A stretch of DNA of 35,830 nucleotides. Source: Calditrichota bacterium (lineage in GTDB: Bacteria; Calditrichota; Calditrichia; JAJRVZ01). Position 1 is the stretch's first letter. Every line of letters begins with the position of its first letter. The stretch is from assembly GCA_024277055.1 (NCBI GenBank), contig JAJRVZ010000299.1, forward strand, positions 1-35,830, in the 5' to 3' direction. Positions 25,762 through 34,232 of this stretch are shown piece after piece. The notes beneath the pieces were generated by a model. The model was not told where the DNA came from. It searched no databases and worked only from the letters and a program-made list of their open reading frames with translations. The translations under genes and the position numbers were made by a program.

Positions 25762-26838
25762 TTACAGATAGTCCTCCATGTCTTTTCTTTCCAGATATTC
25801 AACCACCGATTTAACGTTTTGAGATTTATCCCGCCGGCAAATAAGAATGGCATCATCCATTTCAACCACCACCAGGTCTTCCACATCAACCGCTGCAATC
25901 AGTTTTTTACTGGAATACAGATAGTTATTTTTGGCATTGATGAGAATTCCACCGCGGGCATTGGTCACGTTTCCGTTTCGATCCTTCGGGGAAATATTGT
26001 ACACGGCCTCCCAGGAACCGAGGTCGTTCCATTTGAAATCCGCTTTGATAACACAGACGTGTTTCGCTTTTTCCATGACGGCGTAATCGATGGAAATCGA
26101 CCGCGTGCGCGAGTAAACATCGGCAACGACCGTATCAAACTTCTTTGTGCCGACAGCCTTTTCGATTTTGCGCAAATCCTCACCCAGCTCCGGCAGTTTG
26201 TCATCCAGCTCTTCCAGTATGGTATCGACCGACCAAATGAACATGCCCGAATTCCACAGGAAATCACCGCTTCTGAGGAACAGCTCTGCCGTTTCAAGAT
26301 TGGGCTTTTCGGCGAAAGTTTTCACCCGGTAAATCTCGCGCCCGTTTTGTTCGTGTACGATATTATCCATCTGAATATAGCCGTAGCCTGTTTCCGCATA
26401 GGTTGGCGTGACCCCCAGGGTGATCAGACATCCGGATTCCAGAGCATAACCGGCGGCTGTTTTTATAACCGATTGAAAACTCTCAACATCTCCTATGAGG
26501 TGGTCGGCCGGTAATACAGCCATTACTTCATTGGTTTTTGAACGAACCCGTATGATTGATGCCGCCAAACCGATACACGGTGCCGTATTACGTCCCATCG
26601 GCTCGGCAATAACATTTTCGGGTGATAATTCCGGCAGTTGTTCTTCTATTTTCGGTTTCTGTTCGATATTTGTAATCACCAGAATCTTGTCCGGCGTCGT
26701 CAGTGCCTTCACCCGATCAAAAGTCAGTTGCAACATTGATTTGGCGCCGACGATATTCAGTAATTGTTTCGGGTTTGCTCTGCGGCTGCGCGGCCAGAAT
26801 CTGCTGCCTACCCCTCCCGCCATTAATACGATATACAT
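25762..26838 (-). CDS. manC: Mannose-1-phosphate guanylyltransferase
   Basis: Makes GDP-mannose from mannose-1-phosphate and GTP, a precursor for polysaccharides and glycoconjugates. The N-terminus carries the nucleotidyltransferase signature (LMAGGVGSRFWPRSR, then NPKQLL). FAEKP (about 170) and a WNSGMF segment follow, as in the family. At about 358 residues it has the guanylyltransferase part but not the C-terminal phosphomannose isomerase domain of the longer bifunctional AlgA/ManC enzymes. The start is the ATG at 26838 with GGAG 5 nt upstream; the TTG at 26841 is less likely. It follows the TPR lipoprotein gene by 27 nt and probably belongs to the same operon as dapF. A 150-nt gap separates it from the small gene downstream. 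Confidence 0.93.
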   Translation of the reverse strand: MYIVLMAGGVGSRFWPRSRRANPKQLLNIVGAKSMLQLTFDRVKALTTPDKILVITNIEQKPKIEEQLPELSPENVIAEPMGRNTAPCIGLAASIIRVRSKTNEVMAVLPADHLIGDVESFQSVIKTAAGYALESGCLITLGVTPTYAETGYGYIQMDNIVHEQNGREIYRVKTFAEKPNLETAELFLRSGDFLWNSGMFIWSVDTILEELDDKLPELGEDLRKIEKAVGTKKFDTVVADVYSRTRSISIDYAVMEKAKHVCVIKADFKWNDLGSWEAVYNISPKDRNGNVTNARGGILINAKNNYLYSSKKLIAAVDVEDLVVVEMDDAILICRRDKSQNVKSVVEYLERKDMEDYL

Positions 26839-26865
26839 CAATACTCCTGTTTTTTCAACGGTTAA

Positions 26866-27810
26866 CTACTTGCCGCCGCCGTCCAGTTTGGCCAACCCCT
26901 TCTTTGCAACTTCATTAGCCGGGTCAATTTCAAGCACTTTTTTAAAGACCCTGCGCGAATTGTCCGTTTCCCCCGCCAGCTGGTAAGCTTCTCCCAGATT
27001 TTCCAGCGCGACAATGTAATCATTTTTCAGATTCAGCGCCTTCAGAAACAATTTAATCGCATCCCGGTAGCGGCCTGCCAGCTTGTAAATATAGCCGAGG
27101 TTGTTCAATGCCTCGGGGTAATTACGCCGCAGAGTGATCGCCGTCGATAAATGGTTATAGGCGCTGTCGATTTCACCCATATAAAAATAGGCGACCGCAA
27201 TGTTGTTATGCCCTTCCGCATAGGCCGGATTGAGCTGCAGGATTTCCTTGTATATTTCCACCTGCTTATCCACATCGTCAATCTTGTCGGCCATTCGCGA
27301 CAGTTCAAAAACGCGGGAATCCAGTTCCCCGCTGAGAATCTGCTCCGTCATTTTCAGATTGAGTTGAGCCGGCTTGTAGTCTTTATTTATATTCAAAGCG
27401 TGTTCGAACGATTTTTTCGCAAAGTTGTATTCACCAAGCAGAAAATACATGAACCCCCTGTTATTCCATGCCTGATAGTAATCCGGATTCAATTGAATAG
27501 CCCGGCTGAATTCATCGCGCGCCAGTTCAATTTTATTCAACTGATGATAGGCTATGCCGAGAAAGTTATGAACTTCAGCATCGTCGGGAATAATCTCCAG
27601 GGCCTTTTTCCAGGAAACAACCGCCAGAGAGTCGTTACCACTTTCATGATAGGCTACACCGTCGCTTACATAATTTTCAGCGATCTCCAACATTTCCTTT
27701 TCCCTTGCAGATTCATCCACCTCCGGCGACGGCTCTTCTTTTTTGCTTTGAAATACAGCACAAGAGGACAACAGAAAAAGCAGAACAATAGGTACGATCA
27801 ATCGTTTCAT
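26866..27810 (-). CDS. TPR-repeat lipoprotein
   Basis: A 314-residue lipoprotein with lipobox LSSC (Cys 17). About seven TPR hairpins fill residues 45-310 (for example FLGIAYHQLNKIELARDEF, NRGFMYFLLGEYNFAKKSF, NLGYIYKLAGRYRDAIKLF), giving an extended binding solenoid in the periplasm or on the outer membrane. Its ATG overlaps the TGA of dapF in an ATGA arrangement, and its AAGGAGG lies within the last dapF codons, so translation of the two is coupled. Overall length and repeat density recall lipoproteins that help assemble envelope complexes. No specific role can be assigned. Confidence 0.9.
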   Translation of the reverse strand: MKRLIVPIVLLFLLSSCAVFQSKKEEPSPEVDESAREKEMLEIAENYVSDGVAYHESGNDSLAVVSWKKALEIIPDDAEVHNFLGIAYHQLNKIELARDEFSRAIQLNPDYYQAWNNRGFMYFLLGEYNFAKKSFEHALNINKDYKPAQLNLKMTEQILSGELDSRVFELSRMADKIDDVDKQVEIYKEILQLNPAYAEGHNNIAVAYFYMGEIDSAYNHLSTAITLRRNYPEALNNLGYIYKLAGRYRDAIKLFLKALNLKNDYIVALENLGEAYQLAGETDNSRRVFKKVLEIDPANEVAKKGLAKLDGGGK

Positions 27811-28631
27811 GGCTCAACCTCCTTCCGGTAAGTTCCTTCAAATACGAATTTTACAGGTCCCTCCAGAAATATCGAATCTTCCTCTTCTGAAAAATCGACA
27901 CTCAAATTTCCACCATGAGTGAAAACAGAGATCTTTCTGTCTCGAATATTATATTTCCGTCGCATCGCTATGGCGGCTGCCGTTACCCCGCTGCCGCAGG
28001 ATAATGTTTCGGCATCTACCCCACGCTCAAAGGTCCGCACGGCTATTCCGCTCTCTTTCCGTCTGAACACAAAATTAACATTGGTACCCTGCGGTCGGTA
28101 ATATTCATGAAACCGCAGCCTGCCGCCCAGACCCTGTACATCCACCTTTTCCAGGCTATCCGTTTCCAGTATCAGGTGCGGCACGCCGGTGTTCATGAAA
28201 CCTACGAATGATACTCCTTCGGGTAAAGAAAAATCTGCAGGAAAAGTTCTGTCCTCCCGAGTTCGGTGTAAAAACACCTGAACCCTGATGTGATCCGGCT
28301 TCAATATCTTTGCACGATGAATTCCATCGTTCGCCTCAAAACTGAAAAGCGCCTCGCATAGCTTCAGCCTGAAAGCAAAAGCACAGATACAGCGGCTGCC
28401 GTTGGCGCACATTTCCGATTCGAAACCGTCGGAATTAAAATAGCGCATTCGGAAATCCGCCGGTTGCGATTCCTCCAGCAGTAACAAACCGTCGGCGCCG
28501 ATTCCCAGTCGCCGGTCACAAATCAGTTTTACCAATTCCGGTTTCCAGCGAATATTTTTTTCGCCGCGATTATCAACGACGATAAAATCATTTCCGGTAC
28601 CGTGCATTTTTGTAAAATCAAAGGCGATCAT
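27807..28631 (-). CDS. dapF: Diaminopimelate epimerase
   Basis: Converts LL- to meso-diaminopimelate for lysine and peptidoglycan synthesis in the cytoplasm. At 274 residues it has normal family length. Both catalytic cysteines are present: Cys75 in EMCANGSRC and Cys212 in LSCGSG. The usual CGNG has become CANG at the first site, a conservative change. The N-terminal F-x-K-M-H-G-x-G-N-D-F motif is perfect (FTKMHGTGNDF). The start ATG follows the stop of the Ig-like lipoprotein gene directly (TAAATG), and its stop overlaps the next ATG, so three genes are translationally coupled. Its location among envelope genes fits a role in wall synthesis. Confidence 0.95.
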   Translation of the reverse strand: MIAFDFTKMHGTGNDFIVVDNRGEKNIRWKPELVKLICDRRLGIGADGLLLLEESQPADFRMRYFNSDGFESEMCANGSRCICAFAFRLKLCEALFSFEANDGIHRAKILKPDHIRVQVFLHRTREDRTFPADFSLPEGVSFVGFMNTGVPHLILETDSLEKVDVQGLGGRLRFHEYYRPQGTNVNFVFRRKESGIAVRTFERGVDAETLSCGSGVTAAAIAMRRKYNIRDRKISVFTHGGNLSVDFSEEEDSIFLEGPVKFVFEGTYRKEVEP

Positions 28632-30329
28632 TTATTGTCCGATCTCCGGAAAGGTAAAGGGCACATCCGCCACTTCCCAGCGTTTGCGCACACGAATCGT
28701 ATCCGCGCTGAAGTGGAAAATTTCGGAATAACCGAACGGGATTAAACTGCCCGGCGTATATTTGCCGTTTCCGTCGCTGTCCAGGAATCCGCTTAGCAGG
28801 TATCGTCCTGCGGGAACAAATGGAAAATAAAAGGCCTGATCGCTGCCGGCCCTGACCGATTCGGAGAAACCGCCCCTTTTGACGGGATGAATCGTAATAT
28901 AAACATCACTGTCGACTGCAGGAAAAACATTCCCGGAAACCGAACCGAATTCATCCGCTTTTACCGTAAAAAAGGTTCCGGTAATCAGGCTGTCCGCAAG
29001 CGTATCACCCCAAATCGAAAAAATGCCGCCGGTACTGACCCGATAACGGTACGTTTCCCCGGGCTTGAGTTTTTCCAGCGGCTGGAAGGCCACTCTTTGC
29101 AGATTTTCCCAATTCCAGATTCCTGCGACTTTCTGAGAATCCGCATCAATAAACTGCGTATTCCGTATCACGCTTCCCGAATCTACCGGCAGACTGAAAT
29201 CCAGTAACAGTTGCGCCTCAAGAATAATGTTAACCAGACTGTCTGCCGGACTCAGGGCAAGCAGTTCAAATTTTGTTGTATCCCGATAGGTTGAGGCGGA
29301 AAAGTTCAAATAACTGGTATCCGTTTGCAGATTTCCGCTGGTATCCTGCAATCCGAAAACACTGACCCGGTAAACTGCGGCCGAGTCCATGGGCGGAACA
29401 TAAATATAGTATTGTTTTTCTTCGCCGGGATTTATCCCGATGGCCAGCGGAGCTATTTGTTGCTGTGTGGCGCTGTCCGTCACTATAACATTATTCACAC
29501 CGAAATCAACAACGTTTTCCGAGATGCGCAGCAATACCTTTCGATTTTCGACGGCACGGGCGCCGGTGGCAAACGGCACCGTAGTATCTGTACGGGTTAC
29601 CTGAAAATTCAGGTTCGGATATTCCATGTGCGCCGAATCCAGTCTAATATCCTGTTGCGGAATGCCCAGCCGTTCGAAATCGGCATCCAGCCGCAGGTTG
29701 AGATTTTGATCTTCGACGGCAAAAACCCGAAAATCGCCGAGAGCCAGATATCCCAGTGAAAAAACGCCGTTCTCACCGGCCTGCGTCAGGTAATCGGGTT
29801 CCATTTTATTCGGAAAGGCGGTATCAATCGCCGTGTTCTCCAGACGGTAGGCAAAAATATAGAACGGGTCTTCACGACGGATATTGAATATCCTGCCGCT
29901 GATTTTACCGCGATCGACCACCGGTCCTGTTGCAAAAGCAAACTGAAAAGATTCCGCCATTTGATTGCCGTGCGCGTCTTTGGCCTGCGCACCGATGGTA
30001 AAAACATAGGTACGGTTGATTTTGAGGGAATCGGTCAGTTCCAGGGTCAGTTCATCACCACCGGACCATTCAATTTCGAATTTTAACGGCGGGGAAACGT
30101 TTAGTGCCTGGCGAACCGTGTTTTCGTCCATCCTTTCCGAAAAAATGAAATGAACCGACGACAGTTTACCGACATTCGTTGAATCAGCAGGCGGGTAGGT
30201 GGCGACGATTTCCGGCGGGATTCTGTCCTGCGGTCCGCCACCGGGAACACCGCGCGATGCACAGCCGGCCGCGAACAATAATATCAGGAACGAAAGAATG
30301 CTCCGTGTATGCGTTAGTATGGTGTTCAC
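28632..30329 (-). CDS. Lipoprotein with N-terminal SbsA/Big_5 Ig-like domain
   Basis: A 565-residue lipoprotein, lipobox AAGC (Cys 23), followed by Gly-rich GVPGGGPQD and an Ig-like Big_5 domain (about 37-130: PPEIVATYPPADSTNV, FSERMDENTV, FATGP). This layout is widespread in Bacteroidota relatives. The rest has two more beta-sandwich modules (about 260-360 and 365-460) and a C-terminal FnIII- or CarboxypepD-like domain ending with GRYLLSGFLDSDGNGKY. The start is a GTG at 30329 without a strong ribosome site; 36 nt separate it from the acyltransferase gene upstream. It ends at the dapF ATG. A role in the envelope is likely, but the function is unknown to me. Confidence 0.85.
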   Translation of the reverse strand: MNTILTHTRSILSFLILLFAAGCASRGVPGGGPQDRIPPEIVATYPPADSTNVGKLSSVHFIFSERMDENTVRQALNVSPPLKFEIEWSGGDELTLELTDSLKINRTYVFTIGAQAKDAHGNQMAESFQFAFATGPVVDRGKISGRIFNIRREDPFYIFAYRLENTAIDTAFPNKMEPDYLTQAGENGVFSLGYLALGDFRVFAVEDQNLNLRLDADFERLGIPQQDIRLDSAHMEYPNLNFQVTRTDTTVPFATGARAVENRKVLLRISENVVDFGVNNVIVTDSATQQQIAPLAIGINPGEEKQYYIYVPPMDSAAVYRVSVFGLQDTSGNLQTDTSYLNFSASTYRDTTKFELLALSPADSLVNIILEAQLLLDFSLPVDSGSVIRNTQFIDADSQKVAGIWNWENLQRVAFQPLEKLKPGETYRYRVSTGGIFSIWGDTLADSLITGTFFTVKADEFGSVSGNVFPAVDSDVYITIHPVKRGGFSESVRAGSDQAFYFPFVPAGRYLLSGFLDSDGNGKYTPGSLIPFGYSEIFHFSADTIRVRKRWEVADVPFTFPEIGQ

Positions 30330-30365
30330 GAAAGAAAATTAGAAAAGTTAAACGAATTTACCAAG

Positions 30366-31613
30366 TCAAATTGCATGATTATCTTCAAAAAAAGATTCGA
30401 TATATTCTTTCAATTCCGATGTCGATTTGAAATTGTCGAGCAGGCAAACCGGCGGCAACACTTCTATTAAGATTTTTCCACGATGCACTTTCTTCGACCA
30501 GCGGGGCAATACATCGTATGCTCCGCAAATGCGAACAAACACTAACGGCACCTGTACACTGCCGATCAGACGCACGCTGTTCAGTTTGAACGGCAGGCGT
30601 TTTCCGTCCCAGGTTCGCTCCCCTTCGGGGAAAATACCCACCGGTTGACCTTCCGACAGAAAACGCAGCACATGGCGAATGACCTGTGCATCGGGATAAT
30701 AGCGACGATTGGGAATGCTGCGATAGGCCCTGAAGACGGGCTGCAGCATAGGGTCACAAAATGCCGTACTTTTGGTAAGAAACGCGATTCGCCGTTTCAG
30801 AACAACGGAAAGCAGGATCGGGTCCAAATATCCTTCGTGATTTCCGATGAGCAGAAAAGGGCCGCTCCCGGGAATAAAGTGCCGGTTTATAATTTCAACC
30901 CCGCCGTTCAGTTTCAGAAACCACCACACCGGCAGTCCGATCACGAAATATAATAAAAGCTCCAGAAATCCGAAACGTTCCCGTTTTCTGTTTTTTATCC
31001 GGTTGTGCCGAAGTAAAAGTTTAGGCAACGGCGGCACTGTATTCCGGATCGACGGCTGATACTCTATAATCTGCCGGTCCGAATAGCAGCCCGAAATCCA
31101 TTTCCGAAAAAGGTCTTCATATTTGAGCGGGCTTTCCGTTTCAAAATATATCTGGTAAAAGGGCTGGTTTCTAATCTTGAATTCGAAATATTTTGAATTG
31201 GTAGTAACCGCCATGAACCGGTCGGCTTTAAATTTCCATGTTTTCCGTTCACCACGAAATTCACAATGGTCATCAAACATTATCAGATGCCCGTGATCAG
31301 CCACAACGGGACATTCGATTACGGATCTGCTGTTTCGGAATCCGCGGAATACGAATGATTTTTCACCCTGTCTCAAAACGGCCCGACCGGATATTCGCAG
31401 ATATTCGTCTCCGCTGTTTTTTTTCAGCGGAATCCGGCTTCTCATCAACGCATAAAACTCTGAAAGACTTAATTGCGTGCCTTCGTAAGTAATTTTATTT
31501 TTTTCGAAGGGGAATTGACTCGTGCAGATTGCACAGGTAATTACCGAATCCTGCAATTGCAGGCTGTCTTCGGATGAGCAGGCAGGACAAAAGTAAAGCA
31601 GTTTTCTGATCAT
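30366..31613 (-). CDS. PlsC-type acyltransferase with N-terminal zinc-ribbon and PH-like region
   Basis: The C-terminal half (about 215-415) is a 1-acylglycerol-3-phosphate acyltransferase (PlsC/LPLAT) domain. It has a hydrophobic segment (about 214-233), the catalytic NHEGYLD (258-264, HX4D) and the substrate motif FPEGERTW (328-335). Such enzymes acylate lysophosphatidate or related lipids at the inner membrane face. The N-terminal 200 residues are unusual: a four-Cys zinc ribbon (Cys 9, 12, 27, 30), then a beta-rich segment (about 75-175) that looks PH- or GRAM-like. A plain PlsC is about 240 residues; this one is 415. The ATG at 31613 has only a weak ribosome site. It is the first gene after the rplS terminator, so it probably has its own promoter and leads the operon down to manC. 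Confidence 0.87.
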   Translation of the reverse strand: MIRKLLYFCPACSSEDSLQLQDSVITCAICTSQFPFEKNKITYEGTQLSLSEFYALMRSRIPLKKNSGDEYLRISGRAVLRQGEKSFVFRGFRNSRSVIECPVVADHGHLIMFDDHCEFRGERKTWKFKADRFMAVTTNSKYFEFKIRNQPFYQIYFETESPLKYEDLFRKWISGCYSDRQIIEYQPSIRNTVPPLPKLLLRHNRIKNRKRERFGFLELLLYFVIGLPVWWFLKLNGGVEIINRHFIPGSGPFLLIGNHEGYLDPILLSVVLKRRIAFLTKSTAFCDPMLQPVFRAYRSIPNRRYYPDAQVIRHVLRFLSEGQPVGIFPEGERTWDGKRLPFKLNSVRLIGSVQVPLVFVRICGAYDVLPRWSKKVHRGKILIEVLPPVCLLDNFKSTSELKEYIESFFEDNHAI

Positions 31614-31636
31614 ATTTCCGTTTAAATTTCAGGAAT

Positions 31637-31660
31637 AAAAAAACCGCCCCGGAAGGCGGT
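31637..31660 (-). terminator. Rho-independent terminator after rplS
   Basis: ACCGCC (31643-31648) pairs with GGCGGT (31655-31660) around a 6-nt loop and is followed on the - strand by six T residues. It lies 18 nt after the rplS stop and closes the ffh-rplS operon. It also separates it from the acyltransferase gene. Confidence 0.88.
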
Positions 31661-31678
31661 ATACTGATTCTGTGATTA

Positions 31679-32017
31679 TTATTTTTCCTGAATGCGGGCT
31701 GCTTTTCCGCGCAGATTTCTGAGATAGTACAGTTTTGCGCGGCGCACGCGGCCAACACGTAATCGTTCAATTTTGGCCAGACGCGGTGAATGCAGCGGAA
31801 ATACACGCTCAACCCCTATTCCGTTCGAAACTTTATGAACGGTGAAGGTTTCATGCACCCCGCTGCCTTTGCGCTTAATGCACACGCCTTCAAAAATCTG
31901 GATACGTTCTTTTTCGCCTTCAATAACGCGAACGTGAACCCGCAACGTATCACCGGCTTTGAATTCCGGTATATCGGTACGCAGCTGATTGGCTGTTACT
32001 GTGTTGATCAAGTCCAT
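31679..32017 (-). CDS. rplS: 50S ribosomal protein L19
   Basis: Ribosomal protein L19, 112 residues, the normal length. Family segments are clear: [16 protein letters not shown], then [14 protein letters not shown] and [29 protein letters not shown]19 sits at the 30S-50S interface. The ATG has GAGGT upstream. It follows trmD by 23 nt, the classical order trmD-rplS, and is the last gene of the operon. Confidence 0.97.
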   Translation of the reverse strand: MDLINTVTANQLRTDIPEFKAGDTLRVHVRVIEGEKERIQIFEGVCIKRKGSGVHETFTVHKVSNGIGVERVFPLHSPRLAKIERLRVGRVRRAKLYYLRNLRGKAARIQEK

Positions 32018-32040
32018 TTTTCTTTACCTCGATTATAAAT

Positions 32041-32736
32041 TTATTTTTTCAAATACTTTTTGAACAGCTCGGGACGTCTTTCTTGTGTGATTTCTTCGCG
32101 ACGCTGCTGCCGCCAGTTTTCAATCTTTTCATGATTGCCGGACAATAAAACATCCGGAACCCGTAATCCCTTATATTCTTCGGGTCGCGTATAGTACTCA
32201 CAATCCAGCAGATCATCACTGAAAGAATCACTCATAGCCGAATTGATATCACCGATAGCGCCCGGAAGCATTCTTGTAATCGCGTCCGTGATGACAAGCG
32301 CCGCCAGTTCTCCGCCTGAAAGGATATAATCTCCGATGGACATTTCTTCGATGGGGTGCAATTCCAGTATCCGTTGATCCACTCCTTTATAATGTCCGCA
32401 GATCAGAATAACTCTTTCAATCAGAGCTAGTTTTACGGCCTGTTCCTGCGTAAAAACCGGCCCACGAGGTGAGGTAAGCAGAATTCTGGTTTTCAAGTTT
32501 TCCTCTTCAGCCAGCAAATCACTCAGGCAGGCATCAAGCGGTTCAACTTTGTAAACCATTCCCGCACCGCCGCCATAGGGTGTATCATCAATCGTTTTAT
32601 GGCGGTCTGTTGTCCAGTCGCGCAGATCGTGAACCCTTATGGTAACCGCACCGGCCTGCCGCGCGAGGCGGATGATGCTTTCCTCAAGCGGAGCCTTAAC
32701 CAGGTCCGGAAAAGCTGTAATGATATCAATCAGCAT
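32041..32736 (-). CDS. trmD: tRNA (guanine-N1)-methyltransferase
   Basis: Methylates G37 of tRNAs with S-adenosylmethionine, preventing frameshifts. The SPOUT-class signature is intact: DDTPYGGGAGMV (about 50-61), LICGHYKGVDQR and the knot segment SIGDYILSGGELAA. The 231-residue length is typical. GHYKGVDQR replaces the more common GRYEGIDER, as in several FCB relatives. The start ATG lies 9 nt after the rimM stop with only a weak ribosome site, suggesting translational coupling. Confidence 0.97.
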   Translation of the reverse strand: MLIDIITAFPDLVKAPLEESIIRLARQAGAVTIRVHDLRDWTTDRHKTIDDTPYGGGAGMVYKVEPLDACLSDLLAEEENLKTRILLTSPRGPVFTQEQAVKLALIERVILICGHYKGVDQRILELHPIEEMSIGDYILSGGELAALVITDAITRMLPGAIGDINSAMSDSFSDDLLDCEYYTRPEEYKGLRVPDVLLSGNHEKIENWRQQRREEITQERRPELFKKYLKK

Positions 32737-32745
32737 TTCAATGAA

Positions 32746-33243
32746 CTACTCAATCAATCCGTCGGGCGGATCGATCCTGATAATTTTGTTTTCAATATCC
32801 ACAAATTTCACAATTTCTTTCACCGCAGGAATCAGAAATTCCTTCCCGTCGTCACTGACGACCTGGTAGATATCACCGACGGAAACATCGAGCACATCCC
32901 TGACCCTGCCGATCCGGCCGCCGGAAATGTTAAAAACCTCACAACCGATGATATCGTGTACGAAAAAGGAATTTGCCGGTAAATCGATCAAATCCTTTTG
33001 TTCGATGAACAGTTCGTGACCGCGCAGTTTATCCGCCGTATCGCGATTGTCGATGCCCGCAAGTTTCAGATAAACAAACCTACCCGAAAGGCGAACCCGC
33101 TCGATCGAATAGGCTTGAAAGTCGTTTTCTTCTATAAAGACTTTTTCCAGTTTTTTAAAACGTACCGGGTCCGGTGATACGGGATCGATCTTCAATTCAC
33201 CGCGAACCCCGTGTGGTTTTAAAACGTAACCGACAAGATACAT
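32746..33243 (-). CDS. rimM: Ribosome maturation factor RimM
   Basis: Assists 30S subunit maturation by binding S19. The 165-residue protein has the N-terminal RimM barrel (VGYVLKPHGVRGELKI, then LKLAGIDNRDTADKLRG) and the C-terminal PRC-barrel-like domain (VHDIIGCEVF, EFLIPAVKEIV). It lies between khpA and trmD, the usual place. The ATG lies 16 nt after the khpA stop, with no strong ribosome site. Confidence 0.95.
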   Translation of the reverse strand: MYLVGYVLKPHGVRGELKIDPVSPDPVRFKKLEKVFIEENDFQAYSIERVRLSGRFVYLKLAGIDNRDTADKLRGHELFIEQKDLIDLPANSFFVHDIIGCEVFNISGGRIGRVRDVLDVSVGDIYQVVSDDGKEFLIPAVKEIVKFVDIENKIIRIDPPDGLIE

Positions 33244-33259
33244 GCAAACCGGTGAACGG

Positions 33260-33490
33260 CTACTCGAGGATTTCGAGTACCGCCCGTTTGCCTGCCTTTG
33301 CAGAAGCAGCGCCTAACAGCGTTCTGATCGACTTTGCAGTTTGTCCGTGTTTTCCGATGACTTTACCCAGATCGCCACTTCCAACACGCAATTCGTAAAC
33401 CGTTACCCGTTCTCCGTCAACTTCAGTAACTTGGACCTCGTCAGGCTTATCAACCAGGTGCTTGGCAATGTACTCAACGAATTCTTTCAT
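33260..33490 (-). CDS. khpA: KH domain RNA-binding protein KhpA
   Basis: A 76-residue single KH-domain protein of the KhpA/YlqC family. The RNA-binding GxxG loop is in [15 protein letters not shown] (about 43-57). Known homologues bind RNA, act with KhpB/EloR and affect cell division and elongation in Firmicutes; here the role is inferred. The gene between rpsP and rimM is a common arrangement. AGGAGG lies 5 nt before the ATG. Confidence 0.95.
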   Translation of the reverse strand: MKEFVEYIAKHLVDKPDEVQVTEVDGERVTVYELRVGSGDLGKVIGKHGQTAKSIRTLLGAASAKAGKRAVLEILE

Positions 33491-33553
33491 CCTTACCTCC
33501 TAACGAATGGTACGATCACTCCGGTACAAGTCGGACAAAAATCTTAATCCGGT

Positions 33554-34201
33554 TTATTTGTCTTTTTCGCTGTCTTCCTGTTCGGCTTTTTCGTCTGTCT
33601 GCTCAGAAGCCTCCGCCGGGGTTGCCTCTTCCTTTTGTTCTTCCGCTGCCGGTTTTTCCTCGACGGGCGCTTCCGTTTCGGCTTTTTCTTCGGCCGCTTC
33701 CACTTCCGGCTGCGCTTCGGCTTCGGCCGGCTGTTCGGCTTTTTCAGCCGGGGCAACCGCTTCTTCCGTTTTCACCTCTGCCTCGGCAGCGGCTTCTTCT
33801 TCAGGCTGATCTTCTTCTTTCTTCTTCTTTTTTTCAGCTTTGGCCTGAGCTTCTTTTGCCTCCCGGCGTTTCTGACGCTCGAGCTGCAGCAATTCCCACT
33901 TTTTCAGTTCTTCTTCAATTTTTGCCTGATCCAGGCCCTGTTTCTGCAGTTCCCGTTTCAGAAGAATGCCCTGACGCCGCAACAGGCTGTTAACCGTGGT
34001 ACTGGGCTGCGCTCCCTGCGAAAGCCAGTACATCACCCGTTCTTCATCTATTTCCACCGTATGCGGTTTATCCAGTGGATTATAGTATCCAAGTGTTTCA
34101 ATGAACCGTCCGTCCCGCGGGGAACGTTGATCGGCTGCAACGATTCGGTAAAAGGGCCTTTTCTTTCGCCCCATCCGTCGCAATCTCAGTCTAACTGCCA
34201 A
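33554..34201 (-). CDS. rpsP: 30S ribosomal protein S16 with long acidic C-terminal extension
   Basis: Ribosomal protein S16, a 30S assembly protein. The first 85 or so residues are a normal S16 ([45 protein letters not shown]). The product is 215 residues, more than twice the common length. Residues about 90-130 form a charged helix rich in Lys/Arg/Glu, and 130-215 are a low-complexity Glu/Ala/Pro/Lys tail (coded by about 33554-33934). Shorter tails of this sort exist in some FCB-group S16 proteins; this one is long. The start is the TTG at 34201 with GGAGG 9 nt upstream. It lies 31 nt after ffh. The frame is intact and ends normally, so the tail is not a simple frameshift artefact. Confidence 0.95.
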   Translation of the reverse strand: MAVRLRLRRMGRKKRPFYRIVAADQRSPRDGRFIETLGYYNPLDKPHTVEIDEERVMYWLSQGAQPSTTVNSLLRRQGILLKRELQKQGLDQAKIEEELKKWELLQLERQKRREAKEAQAKAEKKKKKEEDQPEEEAAAEAEVKTEEAVAPAEKAEQPAEAEAQPEVEAAEEKAETEAPVEEKPAAEEQKEEATPAEASEQTDEKAEQEDSEKDK

Positions 34202-34232
34202 ACTTTTTTACCTCCGTAAATTTAATACTATT

